Shown here: positions 1-10,429 of the stretch, in pieces | How the letters are laid out: each line of letters begins with the position of its first letter | How positions within the stretch are numbered: position 1 is the first letter of the stretch | Origin: Gnetum montanum | Lineage: Eukaryota; Streptophyta; Gnetopsida; Gnetales; Gnetaceae | Direction: 5' to 3' | DNA: 64,000 nt | Assembly: GCA_015680685.1 (NCBI GenBank) | Contig: MNCI01005943.1 | Coordinates: forward strand, 62,001-126,000 | The notes under the pieces: generated by a model | What the model was told of the DNA's origin: nothing | Databases searched by the model: none | The model's input: the letters and a program-made list of their open reading frames with translations, nothing else | Position numbers and translations under genes: made by a program

Positions 1-960
1 ATGCAAGGGGAACTCCCTACTCAACCGCAGCAACGTAACGCTACGAGAGCTATAAATATTCAACTTGCTGCTAGTTCTGACAACTGTAAAAAGAGAAGAT
101 CTTTCCTTAGAACCAAAAGCCTAGACAAGATCTCGCAACAACAAGTGGTTGAGCCTATGTACACTCCTCCATCATCCAAAACTTTGGAGAACCCTTCAGT
201 TCAACGATAGAGCTGTATGCATACGGTTATGTTAATGCATACCGTAATCAACTAGATTAAGGTAGGCCACATTCCCAAGAAACAATCTGACCCTAGGAGC
301 CCCTTAATCTATTTACAAATTGCCAGGAACAAACCACATAAGGCTCTTCTTGACTCAGGTTCCAGAGTCAACTTAATTTCATGAGAAATATATCAAGCCT
401 GGAACCTGTCCCAACTTAAGAAGAGCAATATTCAATTGGAGCTGGCTGACCAGTCCATCACCATTTCCTTGGGATTGATGGAGGACATCATTACCACTAT
501 GTGTGGTTGGTCATACCTAGCCAATTTCTTGGTGATTGAAATCAACAACAATGAAGGGGGCTTCCCAATTATAATGGGAAGGCCATGGCTAAGTACAATA
601 GATGTGTACCTAGGAATCCACGATCTTTCCTTGTAGATATCTAAGATAAAAATTTATGGGAAGATCAAGAAGAAGAAAGTTTTGTGCATCACATACAGTG
701 ACTCAGAGGTTGATGACATGGAAGAATGTTTAGCATCTCTTCCATGTAATCGGTGTGCCCAAGAAACACAAATTCAAAGGTGCCTGTATGTAGCAACCAC
801 ACTAGTACTAGACACCCCGTGGTTGACAGCTACTAGAAAGAGCAACTTAATATGCATAGAAAGAACTGAGGAAACAACTCATGCTAACAATGAAGGAATA
901 GACACATTGGAATATGAGCATCTCCAACTTCCACCCCTTAATCTAAGAACATTAGTGGGG
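1..960 (+). pseudogene. Element A gag-protease remnant (retropepsin-like)
   Basis: The first 210 bases encode a Gln/Pro/Thr-rich linker that matches the corresponding linker of element F (from 57950). The aspartic protease segment follows. The catalytic-type triplet Asp-Ser-Gly is at 352-360, followed by a hydrophobic NLIS stretch and a stop codon. The C-terminal flap and IIMGRPWL-type segment is at about 560-600. The protease would process Gag-Pol in the particle. The reading frame is broken by stops at about 208, 382 and 634, so no functional product is expected. The tail (682-981) is acidic and has no recognised domain. Confidence 0.8.
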
Positions 961-1028
961 AGAAGTTGGACACTTTTATGAATTTCAAACAAGCGCTCAT
1001 TATTTCGGATCTCTCCCTTTCCATTCAG

Positions 1029-1042
1029 TCATGGGGGAGATG
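1029..1042 (+). promoter_or_regulatory. Internal polypurine-tract-like site, element A
   Basis: The sequence TCATGGGGGAGATG lies just after the coding part. It closely resembles the true 3' polypurine tract TCATGGGGGTA at 2989-3001. The same site follows the coding region in elements B, C, D, E and F. Known PPTs prime plus-strand DNA synthesis. A second one could act like a central PPT, but that is inference. Confidence 0.5.
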
Positions 1043-1082
1043 TCCACCTATGTTAATCATTGGAGGCCCTCAGTTCTTTTTA

Positions 1083-1240
1083 GTTTTTGTTTTACACATT
1101 TTTGTTTTGCACATTTTTGTTTTACACATTTTTGTTTTACATGTTTTTGTTTTACACATTTTTGTTTTACACATTTTTGTCTTACACATTTTTGTTTTAC
1201 AAGTTTTTGTTTTATAGTTTTGTTTTACAAATTTCTTTAA
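1083..1240 (+). repeat. T-rich 15-bp tandem repeat
   Basis: About nine to ten copies of a 15-base unit (CATTTTTGTTTTACA with small variants) run head to tail. Element F has the same array at 59035-59190, and element B has a related longer-unit array at 11620-11815. Because 15 is divisible by three, several long but meaningless reading frames cross it on both strands. Confidence 0.9.
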
Positions 1241-2989
1241 CTTTTCTAGTTTTTGTTTTACAACATCATTATACTTTTCCATTTTTTTGTGTGTTTGTGT
1301 ATGTTAACCATCTTGTAAGTTTGTCACCCAATAAGTGTTCTTCACGATGGTATGAACTATTTTTCGTTAATTGCTAACGTTTGATTTTTACCTTTAAGTT
1401 ACGATGTTGATAATAAGGTATGTTTCTTTTGATATGGCAGGCAATGAGTCCACTTCATCCATTCATCCACAAAGTCTATGGTCTCTCTTGGCTTGGAAAT
1501 GTATAGTCCCTTTCTAATAAGAACTTTAATGAATTAGTGACTGGGTATTTCTCAAACTAAGGAAGAACTCAAGGTTTAAAAAGGGTGTGACTTCAAGGGA
1601 ACTTGATGCATTTGTGTTGGCTATTCTCTTGGGTTCTTAGATCTTTTCTTCTTGAGTTTTCTTGCCAATCCAATGTTACCCAATTATTGGAAGCTAAGTC
1701 AATAAAAATAAGAAGTCTTTGCATGGTGTGATTCTCACGCATAAAAATAAAAATAAAAATAAAAGTGAGAATTCAAAGCCCACCCCTTAGACAAAATAAT
1801 CCCTTGGGCTACAAGCACTAGTTATGAAACTAAAAAATGTTCCCTCTAACTAAAGCCCTTCTCACTTTTTCTCCTCATTTGTTTCATCAGAATGGTGATG
1901 GCTCTTTGGAGGTGCATTCTTGTTACTTCAAGAGGGTGGATTGGCCAAATGCATTGATGCCAAGTCACTGGATGTGGATTGTTTGAGGTTGGAGTTGGAA
2001 TGAGATTTTCCAAGTCACATTAATTATCAAACACACAAGGGGATATACACCACCTTGTTCTTGGGATTCCATTCCATTCTCTTCTCTCCATCCTTCTCTC
2101 CATTATTTACCTCATTGCCGGTTGTATCATTAGTGTATATTTTAGTAGATACATTATTTTCTTTTTGGTAAATTCTTATAGTTAAGACTTTAACTCTTAT
2201 TCCAAAGGACATTCCTAGAGCCTACGGACTCTTTGAATGTGGGTTTGTCAAGGCATTAAGGGCATGATCCTACTTTGGGGAGGACCCACTGACATTCCTA
2301 TTTGGTGCATCCGTTAAATTCTTTCCCTTAAAATTTTTGCAATCCATTTTATTTTGTTCATTTACATCTTGACATCCATTTCATCGATGTCCTAGTTGTC
2401 TCTTTTTATCCTTCCTTCTTATTACTTTTCTTTTTCCATTCTCTTGATACCAGAGGTTCACAATTAGTCATGGGGGTACGGGGCCCAATTTTTTCGATTT
2501 TCTCCTAACCTCTACACCTTTGGTAGTCATCATTAATATATCTCCTAATCTGAATTAGCCATACCACAACTCAGCCAATGGACTTACACTAAAGCAAAGT
2601 ATCAATTACATGATGATTCATTTACCCTTGCTAATATAAGACTGTGTTGTGTGTGCAGATGGCGATCATGCAACAACAAACCAGATCTGGAAGGACCACT
2701 TGGAATGGAGTAGTGCTGAAGCAGCTTTTCTAGGAATGAGATCAATGATGCGCTTACGAATGGAAAACGAAAGGTGCAATTTTGGCGTTGGCAACAGCAA
2801 CACTTCTTTCTCTCTCTCTTTCTCAAGCTACCAAGTGAGGCCTGATGTCAATGTAATAAGGTGTTCACTCTTGTTGTCATGAACACCAGTTTGTTGAGTC
2901 TTGGAATGATGATCCATTCACATGTCATCCCATTAGTTTCATTTGAGTCAATAATCCCATACCTTCCCTAGAGGACGAGTTTTCATTTA
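1241..2989 (+). other. Element A non-coding 3' region with conserved blocks
   Basis: No conserved coding sequence is visible. Two blocks recur at matching places in other elements. One is AAGGGTGTGACTTCAAGGG at about 1581-1599 (also in C, D, E and F). The other is CCTACTTTGGGGAGGACCCA at about 2269-2288 (also in C and F, weaker in D). Shortly before 2659 a GTGTGTGCAG resembles a splice acceptor directly before an ATG. Confidence 0.6.
2659..2882 (+). pseudogene. Element A remnant of the start of the downstream (third) ORF
   Basis: An ATG preceded immediately by GTGTGTGCAG lies at the position where element C starts its long downstream ORF (30145). Only a short Gln-rich beginning remains. The folded domain and coiled coil found in C, D and E are missing, and the sequence soon reaches the 3' end block and the PPT. 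A larger downstream ORF was probably lost by deletion. The encoded residue string gives no function. Confidence 0.45.
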
Positions 2990-3001
2990 GTCATGGGGGT
3001 A
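2989..3001 (+). promoter_or_regulatory. 3' polypurine tract, element A
   Basis: GTCATGGGGGTA abuts the LTR start TGATG. It is preceded by a T-rich box (GAGTTTTCATTTA), the usual PPT layout. The identical arrangement precedes the LTRs at 23040, 33141 and 60979, and on the minus strand at 36187. Confidence 0.85.
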
Positions 3002-3877
3002 TGATGGGACATGATATCGCATGGGTCGTGATATAGCGTACGTGATATCACGGCCATCACGATATCGCATCCCTCACAATATCATGTACATGATATCGCA
3101 TCTTCCCCTACGATATTGCATATGTAATATCGCGATGCGCTATTATATCTATAAATAAGAGGTGGCTCTCCCTTGTTTCCTCATCCTAGGCTAGACAGTA
3201 GGGAAACTCTGGTAGATTAATCACTCCAGAGATAGAATATTTTCCATGTGCCTACAGTAGGAGTCCTAAAGTGATTGGATTTTTATTCGAGCAGACATTG
3301 TACCTGAACATAAGTTTTTGTACTAAAATAAAGACGAGCTTCTTGGATAAACCTTGTAGTGCATGGAATAGGCTAATTAGGATTTTATTACTATTATTTA
3401 TTATCTATCATTTACATGCTTTATTAGTTATTTACTGCTTTCTCTCTCACCCTTCTCTCCTAGTTAAGTGCCTCAGTACGACCACTTTAAGCATGTGTGT
3501 TACACTTGGTGATCCCAGCAATGATTAGCATTTGGTAGCCAAGGTTGCATCGGTTTAGGGTGTGTACAGTAAGTGGGAATGGATGTTGATGCTAGGTTAA
3601 TTTAGACTTAGTTCATTAGTTAGTGTTAGTAATTAGTTTCTCAACCCTTCACCTTGTTAGCATAGGATACAAAAACATAAAAAGCATAAAAATCATATAC
3701 CTCAGACTTACTTAACCATACACCGTGACAACTACAAGTAAGTCTGAGAAGACAACGAATGATTAACCCTAAGTGTTCCATGGGCGTGTAGGCACTTAGT
3801 CTGCGGAGTTTGACCAGATTATGCATGCTACACTCATATTCATATGTTTGAGTGTAGGGGTATCTTGCCACTCATCA
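3002..3877 (+). repeat. 3' LTR of element A (876 bp)
   Basis: It begins TGATGGGACATG and ends CCACTCATCA, giving a TGATG...CATCA terminal inverted pair. U3 carries repeated GATATC palindromes (about 3010-3135). TATAAATA at 3150-3157 and AATAAA at 3327-3332 fit a promoter and a poly(A) signal. The U5 end (GGTTGAGTGTAGGGG-like, then CACTCATCA) is shared with B, C and F. Confidence 0.9.
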
Positions 3878-4316
3878 TAGCCCAACACGAGGAAGTGTTG
3901 GAGTAACTAGTTGTAGCCAAGCAACTAATTCCAAAGATCTTTGATCTCGTGAAAGATATTTCTACTACCCAATCATAGTTACTGGAGACAAAGGGAATGT
4001 TGTTGATAGTAAACATGTAACTTGAGGAGACCACCATTAGCAATCAGTGGTTCACCATTAATTAAGAAACTCAAAGCCCGGTTCTTGAATCTTTCTATTC
4101 TTAGATTGAAGCTCACAAGGAATGAAGCTTTCCAAAAAATATAACAAAAATATCAAGAGGCTAAGAATGCAAAAGAAATTATCATCTTTGATGCATCACT
4201 GTAAGAGATAATGATGTATTCATTTAGCCATGACCTTCAAGAGGTTCATAAGAAAAATCATGCACTAACTTAGAATAATTATTACTTGTAGAATGTTGAG
4301 TAGCATAAGAATTAAA
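3878..4316 (+). other. Unassigned spacer between elements A and B
   Basis: About 440 bases with no open frame of note and no similarity to the LTRs or coding regions in this window that I can see. It may be older host sequence or an eroded repeat. Confidence 0.5.
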
Positions 4317-5243
4317 TGATTGTATCGCGTCATCCCCTACAATGTCGAGTATGCGATATCGTGATCTCCCACCAAATCTATAAATAAGAGACGGCACTCC
4401 CCTTATTTCCCATCCTAGGCTTAAAGTAGAAAAAATCTGGTAGTTTTATCACTCTAGAGATAGAATATTTTCCATGTGCTTGCAGTAGGAGTCCCCAAGT
4501 GAATGGATCTTTATTCGAGCAGCTTTGTACCTAAACGCAAGTTGTGTATAACAATAAAGATGAGCTTTGTGGATAAACCTTGCTGTGCATGGAATAGGTT
4601 TTATTACATGTTATTTCCTACCTATTATTTATTACCTACATTAGCACGACATGAGTACGACTTGATTACGAGCATTGACGAATGTGTATGGCTAATCAAG
4701 GAATCTGATGCTCATCACAATTAGTCTCTCTCACCCTTATCTCATAGAATGCGGGATGAGTACGACTTGATTACGAGCATCTACAGATGTGTACGACTAG
4801 TCAAGAAATTAGCTGCTCATCACATTTAGGCTAGTTAACTACCTCAATATGACCACTTCGAGCACGTGCATTACGTGTGGTGATCCCAGTAACGATTAGC
4901 GTTTGGTAGCCATAGTTGCATAGTTCAGGGTGTGTACGGTAAGTGGGAATGGATGCTGATGTTAGTTAATTTAGACTTAGTCCTTAGTTAGAGTTAGTTA
5001 GCTCTCCCAACCCTTCACCTTGATAGCATAGGAGAAAAACCATAAAAGACCATAAAAATCATATACCTCGGACTTACTTAACCATACACCATGACAACAA
5101 CAAGTAAGTCTGGGAAGACAATGAATGATTAACCCCAAGTGTTCCATGGGGCTTTTAGGCATTTAGTCTATGGAGTTCGACTGGATCACACGTGCTATGC
5201 TCGTTTCATATGGTTGAGTGTAGGGCTACCTCACCACTCATCA
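4317..5243 (+). repeat. 5' LTR of element B (about 927 bp)
   Basis: It starts TGATTGTATCGCG and ends CCACTCATCA directly before the PBS. It has a short GATATC-type U3, TATAAATA at 4379-4386, and an internal 105-bp tandem duplication (units starting at 4651 and 4756) that is also present in its 3' LTR (12050 and 12155). The U3 is shorter than in A or F. The exact left end is an alignment-based estimate. Confidence 0.85.
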
Positions 5244-5244
5244 T

Positions 5245-5262
5245 TGGCGTCGTTGCCGGGGA
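5245..5262 (+). promoter_or_regulatory. Primer binding site, tRNA-Asp type
   Basis: TGGCGTCGTTGCCGGGGA follows the 5' LTR after one base. It differs by one C-to-T change from the complement of the plant tRNA-Asp 3' end, the primer known for Athila/Calypso elements. Confidence 0.85.
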
Positions 5263-5385
5263 CTAAGTGTTTGTGCGCCAAATAGAACATAAGGGATATC
5301 ACTCACATCGTTGTGAGCCTTAATGAACCTTCAGGTTAATCAAGATAAAAATTTATATAATGGTGAAATTAGCACACCGATAAAA

Positions 5386-7252
5386 ATGCCTTCTTCTCAT
5401 AAGAGCAACTCACCACCTAAGGACCACACACGAGACAGTCGACAACATAAAACACATAACCAAAACCAGCCAAGTCCTAAACAATATAAGATGACATATA
5501 CTCATCCTGATGAGTATATCCCTAACTTCACTTTTATCCTCCATCAAGATGAGCAGCTGTGATGGAGAGATTTGCAAGGTAACATTGTGTTAGCCCCAGA
5601 TCGATCAGTCCCTTGGATGCTTTTTCGTGCCTTAGCACAGATAGGCATGATTGAATTATTTTCTGAATATGTTGTTGAAGACTTTGACATGAGGGATTAT
5701 TATCCCACAGATGCCCAACACATGAGGGACTTAAGGTAGGAGAGTCAACATGCACTATTGAAGGGCAAGGTCCCGCACGTCCTTAGCGAAATAGGAGATG
5801 AGGAACCCCTTATCACGGGTTCTTTAGCAAAAGATGTTCCCCCTCCTAACAATGATGAGGAGGTTGGGTATTAGAACCTACGATCAACGATACATATCCA
5901 TGGTTCTAATTCCCATGAACACTAATTGTTCACAGAGGGAACAACCACTTATGCTAAGGATGGGCACTTCGATCGTCACCACGATCGAGGCCATAGCAGC
6001 CGAAGAGAAGGCAAGAAACGTCATCATGGTAATGGTTCACATTCTTCTTCCCCTTCTTCACATCACTCACCCTCTCCTTCCACATCTAGGCGTAGCCACC
6101 ATGAACATAAAGGTGAGGATAAAAGTAAGAAAGATGAAAGACCTCGATAGGAAAGTCGAGAGAGAGGATAAGGGCAAGGACATAGGGAGAGTAGGGAACA
6201 ATGCAGACATCATAGGCATCATGAAAGAGATGATCATGATGAACCCCTACTTGGAACCCGAAGCATGCTTGACATAACGGAGGTAGTTAGGATTCCCACA
6301 AGGCATATAAAGGATAGTCAAATCAAATGATTAGACATGAACAACATCCCACGATTTGAAGGGGGATATAATGCTGATCTGCAAAATTATTTATGGGCAT
6401 TCCATGATGCCTGTGCCTTGCAGAATATAGAAAATGAGTGGCAAAAACTTAATTTATTCCCAAGGACACTCACTAAAGAAGCAGAGAGCTGGTATCGGTC
6501 CTTAGAACTAGAAACCATTAGGAGGTGGAGTACGATGCTAGAACTGTTCAACGAAAAGTATTAGACGTACTCCAGAGTGTCAAATTTGCGTAAGTAGATC
6601 CAAGGCTAGAAGCAAGGTATACATGAACCCTTGGATGCTTCCATGGCCCACTACTACACATTGTTACATTATTTCCCAGGCCATGGGTACGCTCAGCGGG
6701 ATCAACTTCACCACATCATGGATGGGCTAAGGTATAAAACTAGAAGAACCCTTGGAACTTATGCTCAATGGAGACTCTCACAACTTAGAGCCCATGAAGT
6801 ACATAGCTTGTTGGAACAAGTAGCAAAAGAAGAAGGTGAGCTATACAAAAGGAAAAGTGCAGAAGAATACAACCACGATCCCTCCCTTCAAAAGAAGGGA
6901 GTGAAGTTTTGTGATGAAGAGGATGAGTCATCAATCGAAGAGTTGGTGAACTAGAAAACCTTTCCGATCCAAAAATTAACAGAAATAGTGGCTAAGGTAG
7001 ATGACGTATGGAGTTCCTTAGACTCTAAAATTGAAACTGTCTTAAAAATTGTAGAAGAGTGTAAGGTAGAACAAAGTAGTGACAAAGGTAAGAAAAAGTG
7101 GAGAGATTTAGGCCCTGCACATAACAAGGGTAAGGGAAAAATCACTAACTCTAATGTGGCTGAGGATTCTAACACAGACAATGACGGTGGATGTGAGATC
7201 TACCATTATGACCATCCCAAGGAATGTTGCCCCATCATCTCACATCTATAGG
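5386..7252 (+). pseudogene. Element B gag (broken)
   Basis: The start at 5386 is chosen because the same N-terminal Met-Pro/Phe-Ser-Ser opening follows the leader in elements E and F. The N-terminal part ends in a Ser/His-rich tract (about 5990-6110). The capsid-type retrotransposon gag core runs from about 6337 to 6954, with the Trp-Tyr-Arg-Ser-Leu segment near 6490 and a helical Leu-Glu-rich C-terminus. A compact Cys/His motif (CEIYHYDHPKECC) near 7192-7230 looks like a shortened zinc knuckle for RNA binding. The frame is interrupted at about 5560, 5737, 6562, 6600 and 6952. Gag would form the particle and package RNA. This copy cannot be translated whole. Confidence 0.85.
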
Positions 7253-7515
7253 AGTCTGAGGTGTTTGCGCTTAATCCAAGACTCAACCAATGGCAAACAC
7301 CCCGAAGGTTACCTTATCCACAAGGTAACCCAAGGCAGTTCCACCAACCACTAACGTATTATCCAAGTGGGACTCCACCACAACCCATCAAACAACATCA
7401 GTAGTGGCAACACCCACAGTCTTGGGGAATGCCACCACCAACACAACAATACCCTTACTGACAGCCTAATCCTTATGGTTATTATGGGAAGCAGCCAATT
7501 TCCCTAGGTGACTCT

Positions 7516-8400
7516 ATGGGTCACATAAACCCTCCACGTTACTACCAAGTTCTGGAGTATTTTAGGACTCCTCCTTCAGGAAATGCTTCATACCCACACT
7601 ATCCTCTAATTCCATCTACATCTCTTGCGCTAGTAGCCCCATCGCCAACTGCTCCAACAAGGACTAGATTAAATCCCACTCAACCGCGACAACCCAACAC
7701 TGCGAGGGCTCACAATCCTCCAATATCAGTTGGTTCTAACAATCATACACCAAAAAGGCCCTTCCTTAGGACCAACAATCCAACTAAGCCTTCGCCTTCA
7801 CAAGCGATTGAGCATCCTAACACTCCCATACCAAATAAGGTTTCGGGAAACCCTTCGATAGAGAAATTGTGCCCAATGCATACAATTATGTTAACACATA
7901 TAGTAACCGACTGGATCAAGGTCAGCCACCTTCCAAAGAAATTATCAGGTCCAGGAGTCCCCCTAGTTTATCTTCAAGTTGTTGGGAATGAACCCCGTAA
8001 GGCTCTCCTCAACTCAGGTTTCGGGGTCAACTTAATCTCACAAGAACTATATAAAACCTGGAACCTACCTCCACTTAAGAAGAGCAATGTTCACCTAGAG
8101 CTGGCTAACCAATCCATCACTGTTCCTTTGGGACAAGTTGAGGACATCGTTACCATTGTTGATGGATGGTCATATCCAGCCAATTTCCTAGTAATCCAAA
8201 TAAATAATGAAAAAGGGGATTTCCCAATTATAATGGGAAGGGCATGGCTGAATACAATCGACGCATGCCTAGGAATCCGCAACCTTTCCCTAGAAATATC
8301 CAAGACAAATACTTTTGGAAAAATTGAGAGGAAAAGAGTTCCATGCTTTGCATATAGTGACACAGGGTGTCATTGCATGCAGAAATCATGGGTGATGTGA
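7516..8400 (+). pseudogene. Element B protease region (retropepsin-like, catalytic Asp replaced by Asn)
   Basis: The longest open frame of the window (294 codons) covers the Pro/Thr-rich gag-protease linker and an aspartic-protease fold. Where A has Asp-Ser-Gly, this copy reads Asn-Ser-Gly (AAC at 8011-8013), followed by VNLIS and later the IIMGRAWL segment at about 8228-8250. Loss of the catalytic Asp should abolish proteolysis. A single G-to-A change explains it. The open frame therefore reflects chance survival, not function. Confidence 0.85.
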
Positions 8401-8463
8401 AGTTTAACATTGCCTGCATGCAATTGGTGTGCATAGGATGTTGACATCCAAAAGTGCCTATAC

Positions 8464-8769
8464 GTGACAGCCACACAACAAGAAAACACCCAGTGGCTGA
8501 TGGCTGATAAAGAGAGCAACTCGACAACCTACATGGAACTAGCTGAGGGAATAACTAGTGCTTACATTGAAAGCACAGACGTATTAGAGCAAGTCTGTTG
8601 CCAACTTCCAGCCCTTAACACCAAAAACATCAATTGGAAAAAGTTGGAGATTCTTGAGGAGTTTAAACAAGAGCCCCTCGATTTAAAACCGTTACCCACC
8701 AGTTTGGAATACATGACCCTTAAAAATGGAAAAATAGTGATCATCAATGCAAAGCTCACACCTAAGTAA
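8464..8769 (+). pseudogene. Element B protease-RT linker
   Basis: A 101-codon open frame joins the protease and RT regions. It contains a Leu/Pro-rich block ending in a lysine-rich segment that precedes RT. In A and F the homologous sequence runs to the equivalent of 8671 (TTTAAACAAG), then jumps to the equivalent of about 11535, so this linker marks the left breakpoint of their shared deletion. Confidence 0.7.
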
Positions 8770-9700
8770 AAAGAAAGTTTGCTAAAGGTGATAAACAAGT
8801 GGTCAACAGCCTTTGCCTGGTCATAACCCAAACTAATCGAAATAGATCCTAGGATATGTTAGCATAGGATTTACATAGACCCCTCTATGAAGCCTCGCAA
8901 ACAACCCCAGAGGCAATTGAACCCAAAGTTAAAACAAATAGTGAAAGAGGAGCTAGGGCAGCTTCTCAAGGCTAGGTTCATTTACCCTATCGCTGATAGC
9001 GAATGGGTTAGTCCTCTTGTCATCATACCAAAAAAAGGAGGTAAATGGAGGGTATGTATAGATTTTTAGGCTATTAAATATGGCAACATTCAAAGATCAC
9101 TTTCCATTGCCATTTGTTGACCAAATCTTAGACACTATAGCAGGGCATCGCTATTATAGTTTTCTAGATGGATATAGTGGGTACAACCAAATACGAATTG
9201 CACCAGAAGACCAAGCCAAAACAACATTCACCAATCCTTGGGGAACGTTTGCATATAAAAAATGCCTTTTGGCTTATGCAATGTGCCTGCTACGTTCCAA
9301 CGATTAGTTCTAAGCATCTTTCAACAGCAAATAGGTAACGGAGTAGAATTCTTCATGGATGACTTCTCCACTTATGGGACAAGCTTTGATCAAGCCCTCG
9401 ACCAGTTAGAGCAAGTATTGAAATGATGTGTTGAAACCAACCTCAAGATCAACTAGCAAAAGAGTCATTTTATGGTTCAAAAGGGCATCGTACTGGGGCA
9501 CAAAATTTCACAATCAGGAATTGAGGTGGATCCAAAAAAAATTAAAGTATTCAAGGAATTACCTAACAACCAGAGACCATTAAAGACATTAGGTCATTCC
9601 TTGGATACACTGGCTACTATAGGAGATTTATCGTGAACTTCTCCAAAGTTGCCAAATCGTTGGTGGAATTAATGAAAAAAGATGCCTCATTTGAATGGAC
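8770..9700 (+). pseudogene. Element B reverse transcriptase (broken)
   Basis: RT would copy the genomic RNA into DNA. Visible blocks in order: a basic N-terminus at 8887; a WVSPLVIIPKKGGKWRVCIDF block ending in a stop at about 9067; the palm segment with FLDGYSGYNQI (about 9160-9190); the FAYKKMPFGLCN block, split by a frameshift near 9268; the active site FMDDF at 9352-9366; and the thumb segment to about 9700. FMDD keeps both catalytic Asp residues. At least two frameshifts and several TAG/TGA codons destroy the protein. Confidence 0.88.
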
Positions 9701-9779
9701 CAGAGAATGTGAACAAGCATTTCAAACCCTCAAATAGAGGCTTGTGGAAACCCCCATTCTATAAGCCCCTGACTAGTCC

Positions 9780-10160
9780 AGGCCATTCCATATCATGACT
9801 GATGCATCTAATTATGCCTTAGGAGCTATACTGACACAATTAGATGAACAAAAATGACCTTATTACATCCACTATGCTAGTAAGAGTATCACCAGTGCAC
9901 AACTTAACTACATGACTACATAAAAGGAATTAATGGTTGTAGTGTTTGCACTGGATAAATTTAGGCACTATGTATTGGGTTACAAAGTATACATCCATAC
10001 AGATCATAGTGCAATTAGGTTCCTCATGAACAAGCCAATAGTTAGCCCACATATCATACGTTGGTTGGTAATTCTTCAGGAGTTTGACTTAACCATAGTA
10101 GACCGCAAAGGCACCAAGAATGTAGTCGCCGATCACCTATCTCGGTTGTGGTGGAACAAC
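9780..10160 (+). pseudogene. Element B RNase H
   Basis: RNase H removes the RNA strand during reverse transcription. The first catalytic Asp lies in a TDASNYALGA block at about 9797-9826. The later KELMVVVFALDKFRHYVLG and TDHSAIRFLMN blocks lie at 9925-10030, followed by the VVADHLSRL end at about 10120. Stops occur at about 9856 and 9921. The downstream 122-codon frame (9933-10301) also contains the RT-integrase connection. Confidence 0.87.
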
Positions 10161-10429
10161 AAAGAGGATGAATATGCTGTATCTGACCATTTTCTTAATG
10201 AAACCCTCTTTGTTGGTGTAGTAAATAATCAACCCATGGAAATAAATTGGTATAGTAGCATTCTTACCTATCTCACTTCCCAAAAAATACCACAAGAGTA
10301 GGAATTTAGGAAGAAACAACAGTTTCTTCACAAAACCAAGTACTTCATGGAAATCAAGGGACAACTTTATAAAGTCTACCCTGATGGCTTGGTTCGATGG
10401 TGTGTGCCCAATCAAGATCAATTAAAAGT

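Larger units (their letters stand above)
1..3877 (+). mobile_element. Element A: 3' portion of a Ty3/gypsy (Athila-like) retrotransposon lacking RT and integrase
   Basis: The window opens inside this element. In order it holds the gag/protease linker, a retropepsin-like segment, a long non-coding 3' region, a polypurine tract and a terminal LTR. The protease segment passes directly into the post-pol region near 990, with no RT, RNase H or integrase. Element F (54716-61853) has the same order and the same breakpoint, so A belongs to that gag-protease-only subfamily. The 5' LTR and most of gag lie upstream of the window. In-frame stops (for example in the protease) show it is dead. Confidence 0.88.

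Noticed and set aside
1083-1240. CRISPR-like short regular repeats
   Set aside because: There are no unique spacers, the units abut directly, and the context is a plant retrotransposon.
1031-1377. Several overlapping open frames on both strands with Phe-Val-Leu-His or Lys-Thr-Lys-Met-Cys repeats
   Set aside because: They are products of the 15-bp T-rich repeat, whose length is a multiple of three. The same happens at 59029-59310.
5245-5262. A tRNA gene at the LTR edges
   Set aside because: Only the 18 bases complementary to the tRNA 3' end are present. There is no cloverleaf.
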